Shown here in pieces: positions 20,887 through 31,118 of a stretch of DNA of 64,000 nucleotides (position 1 is its first letter; the number at the start of each line of letters is the position of its first letter). Source of the stretch: Emiliania huxleyi CCMP1516 (taxonomy: Eukaryota > Haptophyta > Isochrysidales > Noelaerhabdaceae); NCBI RefSeq assembly GCF_000372725.1, contig NW_005196981.1, positions 314,878-378,877 on the forward strand. Direction: 5' to 3'. The translations under genes were made by a program, and so were the position numbers. Below the pieces are notes generated by a model. That model searched no databases and was not told the DNA's origin. It saw only the letters and a list, made by a program, of their open reading frames with translations.

Positions 20887-23757
20887 ATGCCCAGCGCATC
20901 ACCCGACTCGCTCGCGGCGGCGCAGCGTGCCTACGACCTGCTCAACACCGACTTTCCCCAAGTCGACGCGCCGTCGCTCGCCGCGCTGCGCGACGCCCTG
21001 TCCGCCTCCACCTCCCACTTCCCGCCCACCGCCGCCCTCGTGGCCAGCCTCGAGTGGGCGGCGACGCAGCCGCCGCGGCCGCCAGCCGCTCCGCAGGGCG
21101 AGCTCGTCGGGCTCTGCCCGCTGCCCGCACCGCCGTCGTCGTACGCCGAGGTGTACGCCGTCGGCTGCGTCGAGCGCGCCGCCGCGGCAGTCGCCGCGTA
21201 CGCCGAGGGCCGCCTCGCCGTTGCCGAGCAGACCCTTCGACGGTGCTCTCTCCCGCCACCGACAGAGGCGTGTCTCTCCGCCTCCCTCTTCCTCGATCGG
21301 CCGGGCTCGGTGTCTGTAGGTACGAGCCTCGCCGCGCCGAGCCGGCATGCGCTGATGACGGCTCCGACGTCGAGGCTGCGGCGGCAGCGATCGCAGCCTC
21401 CGCGGTCGGCGGCGAGGATGACCAGAGCGGAGTCCAGAGCGGGCCGGCCGACGGCGAGGTGAGCTGCGGGCAGAGAGGAGCGAGTGGCCCACATCCGCTC
21501 GATCCGTCCGCCGCGCGCTGCCACCCGCCCGCGTCGCGCTGCAGGTGTGGGCGGCTGATCCAGACGACGACGACGTGCCGTACGAGCCCTTGCAGCCTCT
21601 GCAGACGGCAGACGGAATGGCGGGCGCTCACTCCCTCTCCCTCCCACGCCCACCCTGACCGCGCCTCGCTCCTCTGCCGTAGGCGGGGCCCGACGCCGCC
21701 TGCGCGCCGCTCCTCCTCGCCTCGCGGCCACACGCGGACCTCGCGCCGGCGCCCCTTCAGGCGTGCAAGCGCTGAGATGCCTTCGCCGCGGCGACTCCAC
21801 CGCCTCAAACACCGCCACCGCCTCCCCAGCAGCAGCACTTCCACCACCACCGCCGCCCCCTCCTCCTGTCCGCGACGACACAGTCACACCGTCCACCACC
21901 GACACCAACACCTCCGCCGCCGCCGCAACCGCCGCCGCCGCATGTCATGTCCACGTGCACGGACACGTCTCGCAGGCCCGCCTCGAGGGGCTCGTCGGTT
22001 CGCTCGGCTACGCGCCGCTCGCGCCGCTGCCGCGCGATGCGCCGCTGCACGCGCGCACCCTCGCCGCGACGGTCGCCGCCGTCCGCGCCGCCGCCGCCGC
22101 CGCCGCCGCGGGCTCGCTCGACGCGGCTGCGGCCGAGCGGCTCGCTTGGCCGCTCCTCTCGTTGGCGCGCGAGCGGGTGCGCGCGGCGCCCGACGAGGCG
22201 GTCGAGCAGCTGCCGCGCTTCCTCGCCGCCCTCGACGGCGCCCGCGGCTGGCGGCGCCGCTTCCTCGCCTCCCTCCTCCCCGACGGCCTCCCTCCCCCTC
22301 CCGCCCGCGCTTGGCTAGCCCTCGAGGCGGCGGTCAAGACAGAGCTGCCACCGTTGCTCGCCGAGCTCAGCTCCCCCGCCGCCGCCGCCGCGCCGCCCGC
22401 GAACCCGACAGCTCTCCTGCTCTCTCTCGCGTCGTGCTACGTCGACCCGCCGCCGCAGCACGCCGCGCGCGCCGCAGAGGCGCGCGGCGCGGCCCCGGGC
22501 TTGGGGGGCCCTTTAAGCCCGCGGAACACGGAGCCCTCCGAAGGGGGGGGACCCCCCCCCCCCCCCCCCCCGCCCGGCACACCGCGCCGTCCACCGCGTC
22601 GTCTCCGCCCCGTCGGCTCCCCCTTCTCCCCTCCGACCGGTGTGCCCCCCGACGGCCGCCAGGCGCTGCTAGCGAGCGGCGTGCCGCAGCTGCTGCTGCA
22701 GCGGCGGATCGGCGCTGGCGAAGTGAGTGGTGCCATCCCCCTCACCCCCCAGACAGGGCAGGGGCGTCACTGCCGCCTCGCGCAGCTGCCACTGGATGCC
22801 TCCTCCGCCTCGTCGCCCCCCCCACCCCGCGCCATCCCTCTCGCCCTCTCGTCCGCAGCGTGGCGACGCCGACGCATCGGCCGAGTGGTCGTGGCTGCTG
22901 CGCGCTTGCTGCCGCCACCGCACGGTCCTCTCCTTTTGCTCGCGGGTGAGGCAGAGCCGACTCGAGCCCCTGCCCCGTGCCCCTGCCCCGCTGCCCGCCC
23001 GCTCCCTCCTCCGCCCCTCCCTCCCTTGCCGCCTACTACCCATCCTCCGTGCCAGGTGCCGGCGCTCCTCGCCGCCATCCGCAGCTCGGTGCCGCCCGCC
23101 CTCGGCCCCGGCCGCCAGGGCGGCACGCGCCTCTCTAGCCCACCCGCACACGACGCTTGCATCTCCGCCCCCACACGCCGCCCCCTTCTCGCCGCCCTCA
23201 CGTCCCCGCCCTCGCACGCCACCCTGTCCGCCCGGCAGGCGCACCTCTCCTCGCGCGGCGCCGAGCGGCTGACCTGGCTGTGGAGCCTCGCTGTCGAGCG
23301 GAGGCAGCCGCCGCTCAAGGGGGACGCAGAGGTCGAGGCGGAGGCGCTCGTGGCGCTGCAGGCGGCTTGCTCCGCCGCCGCCCCGCTGCCCGCCGAGGCG
23401 GACGGCGGCACAGCCGACACGGACGAGCACTTGCGCGCCCGGTCGGAGCGCGCGCTCTGCGTGCTCGAGCTGCTCGAGACGCTGCGCCGCACCGCTGCTG
23501 GCGCGCTGCCGCCGCAGTTGCTGCTGCTCTCCCCGGCAGGCTCGCCGCTGTGGGCGGCGGTGCAGGAGTTTGGCGCCGGCGCTCGCGTCGAGCTCGCGCG
23601 GCGGCGAGGCGCCCACGGCGAGGCGGCGGCGGCAGGGCCGGGAGGCAGGCAGGCGGGCGCGACGGGCGAGCAGAAGCTCGCCGAGCTCCTCGAGCGCGTG
23701 GGGCTGGCCGTCAAGTCGCTGCAGCTGCTCTGCGCCGCGCCGAGCAAGGGAGACTAG
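20887..23757 (+). CDS. large Ala/Leu-rich helical protein, multi-exon, unknown
   Basis: ATG at 20887 starts MPSASPDSLAAAQRAYDLL. Coding character is clear in blocks separated by probable introns: 20887-21240, about 21940-22500 (HVHGHVSQARLEGLVGSLGY ... EQLPRFLAALDGARGWRRRF), about 22655-22720 (LLASGVPQLLLQRRIGAGE), about 22860-22945 (AEWSWLLRACCRHRTVLSFC), about 23055-23110 and 23240-23757 (LSSRGAERLTWLWSLAVERR ... LLERVGLAVKSLQLLC). The whole is a helical, Leu/Ala-rich solenoid-like protein. I cannot assign a family. Exon ends are approximate. The piece 22497-22580 contains long G and C homopolymers that look like poor sequence. Confidence 0.5.
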
Positions 23758-23965
23758 CGAAAACACACAAGGCAAAGTGCTATTGAAGCGGGAACGCCGT
23801 GTATTGCGGACATGCGTGTGTGTAGTCTGTTTTCACCGCTGAGCTCTGAGGTGAACTGTTAGACCCGTGAGAGGAGGAGCGCGAATCGATCGCCTGGGGC
23901 CTCGTGGCTGGCTCGCGTCGGGCCTCGGGGCCGGCTGGCACAAAACGAGATACGTGGTATTGTAC

Positions 23966-24955
23966 CTACTTTCTTTGCACGACGCCACTTCGATCCTCAC
24001 GACCCAGCGTACTCACTTCGTCGATCTCTGGCGCTGCGTCCAGCACGCTGTCCACCGGCAGCCTCGTGTCCTTGCTGTCCGCGAGGCTCCTCGCGACCGT
24101 CCGCGCATGCCCGCTCAGTGCTGTGATCACCCTCTTCGCCGAGGCGTGGCTCTCCTCGCCGCTGCCAAGGCGGTGCGGCAGCCCCTCTTCGCCGAGCTGC
24201 GCTGCGACGTCGGCCAACGCCGCGCGCGCTGCCTGCCGCGCTCGCCGCATCGCGTACAGCTCGCAGCAGCTTCGCTCGCCGGCGTCGAGGAGCGCGGCCA
24301 CTGCGTCCAGCCCAAAGGAGGAGGCGTCGAGCGAGGAGAGCCGCTCGTAGATCGCCCTGCCCGCCCACGCGTCGGCGGCGGCGTAGGCCACCTGCCTCTC
24401 GCCCAGAGGCGCCGCCCAGTCGGAGGCCTGCAGCGCCTTTGGCTTGCTGAGCTCCACCCCCGTCGTGGTGGCGAGCAGGCGTGCGAGGCTGCGCGAGCGC
24501 TCTGCCACGCCGGCGAGCTCAACCCGCCCGTTCACCTCCAGCCCCCAAAACTGCCATAGGTCGATTGCGTCGTTGTCGACCCCGACGCCAGCCTTGAGGA
24601 TCGAGCGGTCCTCCAGCGTGGCAGTCAGCGCGTGACGCACGCCGTCGGCACCCTCTCGCGCCTCCCGCGCCGACTCGACCCACGCGCCTCGTCTGCCGAG
24701 CCGGTGTCGCGGCGCGAGGTAGACTTGGGCCACGAGGCATGCGTGCATGGTCGAAAGCTGGATGACGGCTGGAGGGTTGGGTCGGCCCTTTCGGTGGCTC
24801 GGCCGCGTCTCGGTGTCGAAGCCAACCACACCTGGCGCCGAGCAGTGTTCTTCGACCCAGGACCGCACGTCCGCCGCGCTGGTGGCGTGCGTGACGACTT
24901 TCTCGCCGATGCCCGGGAGGAGGAGGCCGGACGTGGCCAGGAGCAGGAGGAGCAT
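23966..24955 (-). CDS. 3'-5' exonuclease, DEDDy (RNase D/WRN-like)
   Basis: Predicted 3'-5' exonuclease of the RNase D/Werner/EXD2 type. Seen: Exo I VVGFDTET with D47 and E49, followed by PAVIQLST; Exo II ILKAGVGVDNDAIDLWQF with Asp near 127; Exo III QVAYAAADAWAGRAIYERL with Tyr191 and Asp195. This is the DEDDy set. ATG 24955 gives 329 residues and opens with a hydrophobic stretch (MLLLLLATSGLLLPGIG). The frame stays open a further 43 codons upstream to 25084 without an ATG, so an upstream exon is possible. The C-terminal third is helical and Ala-rich (ASAKRVITALSGHARTVA). Intronless as far as visible. Confidence 0.8.
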   Translation of the reverse strand: MLLLLLATSGLLLPGIGEKVVTHATSAADVRSWVEEHCSAPGVVGFDTETRPSHRKGRPNPPAVIQLSTMHACLVAQVYLAPRHRLGRRGAWVESAREAREGADGVRHALTATLEDRSILKAGVGVDNDAIDLWQFWGLEVNGRVELAGVAERSRSLARLLATTTGVELSKPKALQASDWAAPLGERQVAYAAADAWAGRAIYERLSSLDASSFGLDAVAALLDAGERSCCELYAMRRARQAARAALADVAAQLGEEGLPHRLGSGEESHASAKRVITALSGHARTVARSLADSKDTRLPVDSVLDAAPEIDEVSTLGREDRSGVVQRK

Positions 24956-25172
24956 ATCTTGAGGCGAACCGCGCGCGGACGAGGAGGACGCGGACGAGGA
25001 GAGCGCCCGCTCGCAGAGAGGCCTGGCCCCGGCGGTTGCAAGAAACACGAAAGCGCCCCCGTACTCTCGAAATCTTGGCCTCACATCTTACATACATAAC
25101 TTAGGGGATCAACTGTAAAAGGGCAGCAGCGATCCTGCAAAAAAAACGGCAGCCGGGCTGCCATCGGCCAAC

Positions 25173-26033
25173 CTAGACGGCCGTCAGCGTCCGCACCGCC
25201 GAACCGCCGAACGCCTTGACCTGCTCGGCCGTCAGCGTGATGGTCGCCTCGTCGGCAACGGACGCACCGTCAGCAGCGTTGGTGAGCGTCCGCACCGCCG
25301 GCTCACCAAATGCTTTCACCTGCTCGGCGGTCAGCGTGACGGTGGCCTCGGCTGCAGGCGCGTCGGCCACAGCGTCGGTGAGAGCACGGACTGCCGGCTC
25401 GCCGAAAGCCTTGACCTGCTCGGCGGTCAGCGTGATGGTGGCCTCGGCCGCAGGCGTAGCGTCGTCAACGGGCGCGCCGTCGGCAGCGTCGGTGAGCGTC
25501 CGCACCGCCGGCTCACCGAATGCTTTCACCTGCTCGGCGGTCAGCGTGATTGTGGCCTCGGCCGCAGGTGCGTCGGCCACAGCGTCGGTGAGAGCACGGA
25601 CGGCCGGCTCGCCGAATGCTTTGACCTGCTCGGGCGTGAGAGTGATGGTGCCCTCCGAGACAGCAGGTGCCGATGCGGTCGCTTCCTTCGCCACCAGAGC
25701 TGCCGCCGGCTCCTCTGCGGCCGAGAGTCGAACGCCAGAGTCGAACCAGCTCCACACGCTGACGCCGACGCTGGGCACGCCGACAACAGGCTTGTTGGCC
25801 TCCTGCTCGTACATCTCCGCGTAGCGGGTGTCGTAGCCCCATGTGAAGCCATCTGGCGGCGCCGTCGCCTCCCACATCGCAAAGGACTGTGTCACGCTGC
25901 GAGCATCGAATGGCGCACGCTCGAGGGTGGCGACGGCGACGATCGGTGGCGTGACGCGCGTGCGCACGGCGCCGCTGGGTGGCGCGTGCGGGATGGCGAG
26001 GGCCTCAGGCGAGCCCCAGGCGAGCAGCAGCAT
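25173..26033 (-). CDS. secreted or organelle-targeted tandem-repeat protein
   Basis: 286 residues, one exon, ATG at 26033. The N-terminus (MLLLAWGSPEALA) looks like a short signal. Residues 40-105 form a unique domain with many aromatics (FTWGYDTRYAEMYEQEANKP ... VSVWSWFDSGVRL). From residue 129 five copies of TLTAEQVKAFGEPAVR(A/T)LT follow. The linkers alternate between two types, DAVADAPAAEA and DAADGAPV(DDATP)AAEA, giving a higher-order A-B-A-B pattern. The repeats are nearly identical in DNA, a sign of recent expansion or conversion. I do not recognise the family; the aromatic domain might be a plastid protein module, but that is a guess. Confidence 0.66.
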   Translation of the reverse strand: MLLLAWGSPEALAIPHAPPSGAVRTRVTPPIVAVATLERAPFDARSVTQSFAMWEATAPPDGFTWGYDTRYAEMYEQEANKPVVGVPSVGVSVWSWFDSGVRLSAAEEPAAALVAKEATASAPAVSEGTITLTPEQVKAFGEPAVRALTDAVADAPAAEATITLTAEQVKAFGEPAVRTLTDAADGAPVDDATPAAEATITLTAEQVKAFGEPAVRALTDAVADAPAAEATVTLTAEQVKAFGEPAVRTLTNAADGASVADEATITLTAEQVKAFGGSAVRTLTAV

Positions 26034-26430
26034 ATCGGCTGTTCAGATAGATTCGGCCCCCCCTCGCCAAGATTCACGCACAGACTGTGAACGTCAACGC
26101 CCAGCGACGACAATGAGAAGTCATCACGCGTCCCAGGGGAAGGCGAACGGCCTTTGATTATGAAGAAATCCCTCTTTTGATTATGTGAGTAAGCTTGAAT
26201 TCACGCTCAACGATTTATCGACACACCCTGCGACCCGGCCTCCTTGATAGGCGTTGTTTGTGGAGAGGGACAAATCACGCTCCCGGGACGCCATCTCTGG
26301 GTTCGTCCTTACCGCACCGGGCCGACCCTCGGCGGCAAAAAACGGTTACGTCGTTTATCAAGGGAGACGATACGCTAACTCCCCCCCCAGGTATCGTCTA
26401 GCGGGCACTGCGTAGGAGGGCCCGCTAAGG
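26034..26430. other. intergenic region, no gene seen
   Basis: The putative promoter of the repeat protein lies at its left end. Rather AT-rich at 26140-26220 (two TTTGATTATG words at 26151 and 26176). Confidence 0.4.
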
Positions 26431-26762
26431 ATGTCGGCGGCCTCGGAGCGAAACAGCGGCAAGGAGGAGTCCATGGCACTCCCCTCCGCGTGGGAGCGCT
26501 ACCTGGGCGCGACGGCCCACCAGGGGCCCGCGCCCTTCGGACGCACCCCAAGGTGCAGCGCGGCCACTCCGCCCGCCGCGCTATCGAAAGCACCTTGACG
26601 GCCTGGCCCCTGCTCCCAGGCAGAACCCCGAATCGCTGTCGTCGTCGGTCGACTCCAATCCGCAGCAGCAGCAGCAGCAGCCACGGTCGCCCGCCTCTTC
26701 GACAGACAGCATCCAGAGCGGCGGGTCCACTACGTGGCGTTCCGAGTGGGAGCGGTTTCTCG
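26431..26762 (+). CDS. small protein with two WER(Y/F)LG motifs (incomplete 3' end)
   Basis: Two exons join in frame through a GT-AG intron: 26431-26552 and 26620-26762. The peptide starts MSAASERNSGKEESMALP, reaches SAWERYLGATAHQ, then a Ser/Gln-rich linker with six Gln, then TTWRSEWERFLG, where a GT donor follows at 26763. The repeated W-E-R-aromatic-L-G motif suggests a short linear or helical binding motif used twice. Two alternative terminal acceptors (CCTGTCAG at about 26850 and CATTACAG at about 26913) both lead to E-P-C-P-A and a stop within a few codons. Family unknown. Confidence 0.45.
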
Positions 26763-26809
26763 GTGAGCCGCATTGCAACGCCCTCCCGCCCTCCTCACTG
26801 CTCGCGCGC

Positions 26810-26945
26810 GCTCTGAGCTCTGACGCATACCTCTCACCACGCCCTGTCAGAGGAGCCCTGCCCGGCGCTCGCGCTCTGAGCTCCCTCGCATGCCTCTCGC
26901 CACCCATTACAGGTGAGCCATGCCCGGCGCCTCGGTGGGGCAGCC
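26810..26945. repeat. tandem duplication containing a splice-acceptor-like site
   Basis: Two roughly 70-base copies: GCGCTCTGAGCTC ... GCATACCTCTCACCAC ... CAGAGGAGCCCTGCCCGGCGC and GCGCTCTGAGCTC ... GCATGCCTCTCGCCAC ... CAGGTGAGCCATGCCCGGCGC. Each ends at a possible 3' exon for the gene at 26431. Confidence 0.6.
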
Positions 26946-26999
26946 GGTGGTGATGTGGCTGAGCTGACATGGCATGGATGATGTGGCTGCAACGTGGGC

Positions 27000-27993
27000 A
27001 GAGCGCGAGTGAGGCACCACGATACGGGATGCGGTTGGCCCGTGGACTGATCATGTGAAGCATGGAAAGAGAGTCATGTGACGAGTCGTACGGCTACGGG
27101 GGCCCCTTTAGGTGGGTAGCAGCTCTAGTGTACCGAGTCCGGCTCCACGGGCTGTTGTTAAAGCTCCGTGTGTTTGTTCAAAACGGCGTCATCTTTGGCC
27201 GCGCTTGCTCTAAAGTGACTGGGGCGCTGGGCGATGGGGGGGAGCTGAGCACACCACCCGCACCGTCCACCCCGAGAGGTCAGAGCCGAGAGCGCCGCGC
27301 AGGCACGATCCACACGGCCGCGTGGGGGGTACTGGGGAGAGCCCCCCCCCCCCCCCACCCACCCCCACCCCACGGGGGGATATTGGGCCTCGTTCGCGCG
27401 CGCGGGCGCCGAGAGATACAAGCGGGGACACGCGCGACAGGACGAGGACTCCGGTGCGGCCCCACGCACAACGGCCGGCCGGGCACACGCCGCGAGCCAG
27501 CGCGACCGGGATAGCGGCCAGCCAATACCCCGCGCCGCAGCGGTGGAGCGCGGTGCGCAGGCCAGGTGGGCACATCACAGCCCCTTGGAGCGCCCTGTGA
27601 AGACCCGGAGGGCTGGAGCGAAAAAAAGCAAGCGAGTGGGCACATCACATAATTCCATGCACATGTCCACATGATATATTGACAGAGTGGGGATGTGTGC
27701 TCGCTACTACACGTACTCTCTAGCCACACGATAGCCACACGACACAGTAGACAACCTGGTAGACAGAGACTGTGAAAGGCGACAGACTGAGGAGGGTAAA
27801 GCTGAAGGGGAGGCTGAAGGCAAAGAGGCTCGGAGCCCAACCAGGGGAACGTACATGTCTCGCTATGCACAAAATGCGAGACGACATGATGGATGGAGCC
27901 GTGGCTCGGCCGCCAATAGGTCGCACTGGGTGGCAAGCCGGCCAGGGCCACGCCCGAGCTGTAGGGCGCGCGGGCAGGTTGGGAGCCGTCGCA
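27000..27993. other. intergenic region with C/G homopolymers
   Basis: About 1 kb without a supported gene between the small gene ending near 26940 and the 3' end of the large minus-strand gene. It includes a C run at 27340-27357 followed by ACCCACCC repeats. Confidence 0.4.
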
Positions 27994-30900
27994 CTAGAAG
28001 CGGTGGACGGCCGCCAGCGGCACTTCGTCAGCGGCGGCCGACGGCGGAGGCGCGAGACTGCGGGGCGTGCCTGCGGCTTGCGGCGGCCTCGGCGCGAGCG
28101 CAGCCGCTGCGGATGCCGCGAGGTCCGGCTGGCGCGGCGTGGCCTCCGGCGCGCCACCGCGTGGCGTCGGCGTCGGCGGCGTACCGGGCGGCGGTGCCGG
28201 TGGCTCGGCCCGGGCGGGCGGCAGCGCCGAGTCGCCGTCCGTGAGCTTGAGCTGAAAGACTTCGTCTTGCTGCGCAGCGGCCTTGCCCCTTGGCCCCGGG
28301 AGCAGCGCCTTGACAACCGTGGCCGCCTTGGAGGCCGTCGCCCCCACCGCCTTGGCCCTGCTCCAGGCCTGCGAGGGCGGGTCGACCTCGAAGCGGATGC
28401 TCTCGCGCAGGGAGTCGATCTCGTCGGCGACGCTACGCGGGCTGCCAGCCGGGCTGGCGCTTTCGCCATTGTCGCCCCGCGGGCTGCCCCGCGCCGAGGG
28501 CATGCGACCCGAGGCGCGCAGCGACTCGCGCAGCACCTGCGCTCGCTCGACGCCGCGCATCACGTCCTGCTTGGTCGCCTTGGTCTTGAGCATGTCGACA
28601 GACATGACGGCGGCGATCATCGAGAGCACCAGCTTGGGCCGCGCCTCGAGGATATCCTGCCAGCCGCAGAAGACGCGTGCGCCCATCTTGTGCGCCGTCG
28701 AGATGGCGAGCTTGGCGTTGAGCTGCCGCTCGAGCTCCGTGATCCCCGGCTTGATGAGGTCCTCGCGGATGGCGAGCGGCGCCACCGCCCTCATCAGCTC
28801 GAGCAGGAAAACGCCGCTCTTGACGGCCGGGTCGCCGAACTTGCTGAGCTGGACGTCGCAGCCCGCCGACAGCACCCTGGCATTGGCCCACGCGAGCACG
28901 TGCGCCGAGTCCATGTCGAGCTCGTCGAGGAACTGCAGCAGGTCCTTGCGCATCAGCTGCCACCACACGGCGAGGAGCAGCTTCTCGTTGCCCTCGGCGA
29001 TGTCGGAGCCCTGGATGCCGACCACCTTGCAACCGAGCTTGCGCGCGACGCCGAGGGCGTACTCGCAGTTGTCTCCCTTCTCGTACCGATTCTTCGGCGA
29101 GCCCTTCACCCTGCTCCAGTCGACGGAGCCCGGCTGCAGCCGCTCCATCACCTTGAGCAGCACGATGCCCGTGCACGAGTCGGCGTACAGGTCCTTCATG
29201 TTGAGCTTGAGGCCGAGCGACGCCGCCCAGTTCTTGAAGACGCGCCCTTCGGCCGCGTCGTTGGTCTCCTCCTCGTACGTGTCGAGCTCGCCCTCCTCGC
29301 CGCCGTCGCCAAAGGCGTCCACCACCGAGGCCACGAAGCACTGCTGCATCCGGGGCCGCGGCTGCGTCAAATCGCTCGGCGCGACAGCAAAGATCTTGGG
29401 TCCCGCCGCCGCGATGGCGTGATCGACGACCTGCTTGGCGCGCGCCTCGGGGCCCGCGCGCCAGAAGGCCTCGGGCAGGCCCTCCCCGGCGTTGACCGCG
29501 GCAAGCGGCATCTGCACTGACGTCGGCAGAATGGTCTGCTGCAGCGGCATCGGCAGCGTCGTGCTGCCAGGAGGGGCGGCGGCGAGCTGCGGCACAAAGG
29601 GCGTTGTCGGCGCGCCGGCCGTGGAGCGTGCGAGCGCCGGGTCGTTTGTGCGGTGGTCAATGCTCGTGTTGAGCTCGTCCGTGCCGCCGTGCGCGGTAGG
29701 CGGCGCGCGGGAAGCGGCGGCAGCGCCGTCCTCGGCCGAGCGCAGGAGCGAGCCCTTGCCGCCGAGCGCGCTGGAGCCCCACGCCCCACCCGCGGCAGGA
29801 GCCTCGCCGCCGACCCCCTGTGGCGCGATCGGCACGGTGGGGAGGATGCTGTTGCCGACGGAGAGCATCGGCTCCTTGGCCACTTGGTGCAGCGCCATCG
29901 CGAGCTGCGTGCTGATGTCGCCGTCGAGCGTCTCGCTGACCGCAACCTCCGTCGGCAGCCGCCGCCGGTCCTGCGGGTGCTGCCGCAGGTAGTCGTCTAC
30001 GTGCTTGTTGATCCAGCGCGAGAGCAGCGCCTCGGGCGGGACCTGCCCCGGCTTCTCGCCGTCCGCGAGCAGCGCCGCCAGATGCGGCTGCGTCATCACG
30101 TTGATCTTGGAGAGCAGCCCGTGCTTGATGATGTTGTACGCCTGCTGCAGCGCCACCTGCTTGTGCTGCGGCGCGTAGAGCAGCTGTGTCTCGTGGATCA
30201 TCGGCACCGCCGCGCCGACCGAGGCGGCGGCGTTGACGAGCAGAGTGTGGTTCTCGAGCTGCGCCTCGGGCGAGAGGTCGCTGCCGTCGAGCGGCGCGGT
30301 GTTGAGCGCGCGCAGGTCGAGGGCGTCGGGGTCGGAGGTGGCGAGCAGGCTGCCGAGCAGCTCGCCGTCGGCCACCTTGTGCAGCACGTCGTTGCCCAGC
30401 GGATTCATCGGCCCGCCAGAGAGCACTGGCGCGTCGCGCAGCACGTTGTTGATGTGGCTGACCATGTCGGCCTGCTCCTGCGGGTCGAAGGCCTCCTGCG
30501 GATCCACCTCTGCCGACCCGGGCGGCGTGACGAAGCGCGGATCAGGAGGCTCGACGATGGTCCCATCGGCGTGGATGCCGCGCTCGAGGTCCTCGCCAAA
30601 CGGGTCCGGAATGGCTGCGTTCTCCGTCCCCATCGAAGCCACCGGCGTGGGCTTGGCGGGCAGGATGCGGCGCATGGCAAACGCGGCCATGCCAAGGAAG
30701 GGGAGGAGGAGCAGCGGCAGCAGGCCCAGCGCGGCGGCGCCGACGACAGGCGGGACGATGAAGGCCAGCGGAGGGGGCGGGATGCACGGGTCCGTCGAGT
30801 TCGTCGAGTTGGTCGAGTTGTCGCCCGGCTCGCAGTAGCTCTCCCCGGGGGCGAGCGGTGGGAACGGCGGCTGAGGAGGGTACGGTGGCGGCGATGGAGG

Positions 30901-31031
30901 CGGCGTTGGAGGCGGCGGCGGCGGCGGTGGCGAAGGCGGTGGCGGAGAGGGTGGTAGCGGCGGCGTCGAAGGCGGCGGCGGCGGCGGTGGAGACGGCGGC
31001 GGTGAGGGCGGCGGCGGTGAGGGCAGCGGCG

Positions 31032-31072
<41 letters not shown>

Positions 31073-31075
31073 GAG

Positions 31076-31118
<43 letters not shown>

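Noticed and set aside
27772-30957. Long plus-strand frames opposite the VWA/fimbrin gene
   Set aside because: They are Arg/Leu-rich antisense shadows of a clearly domain-bearing minus-strand gene.
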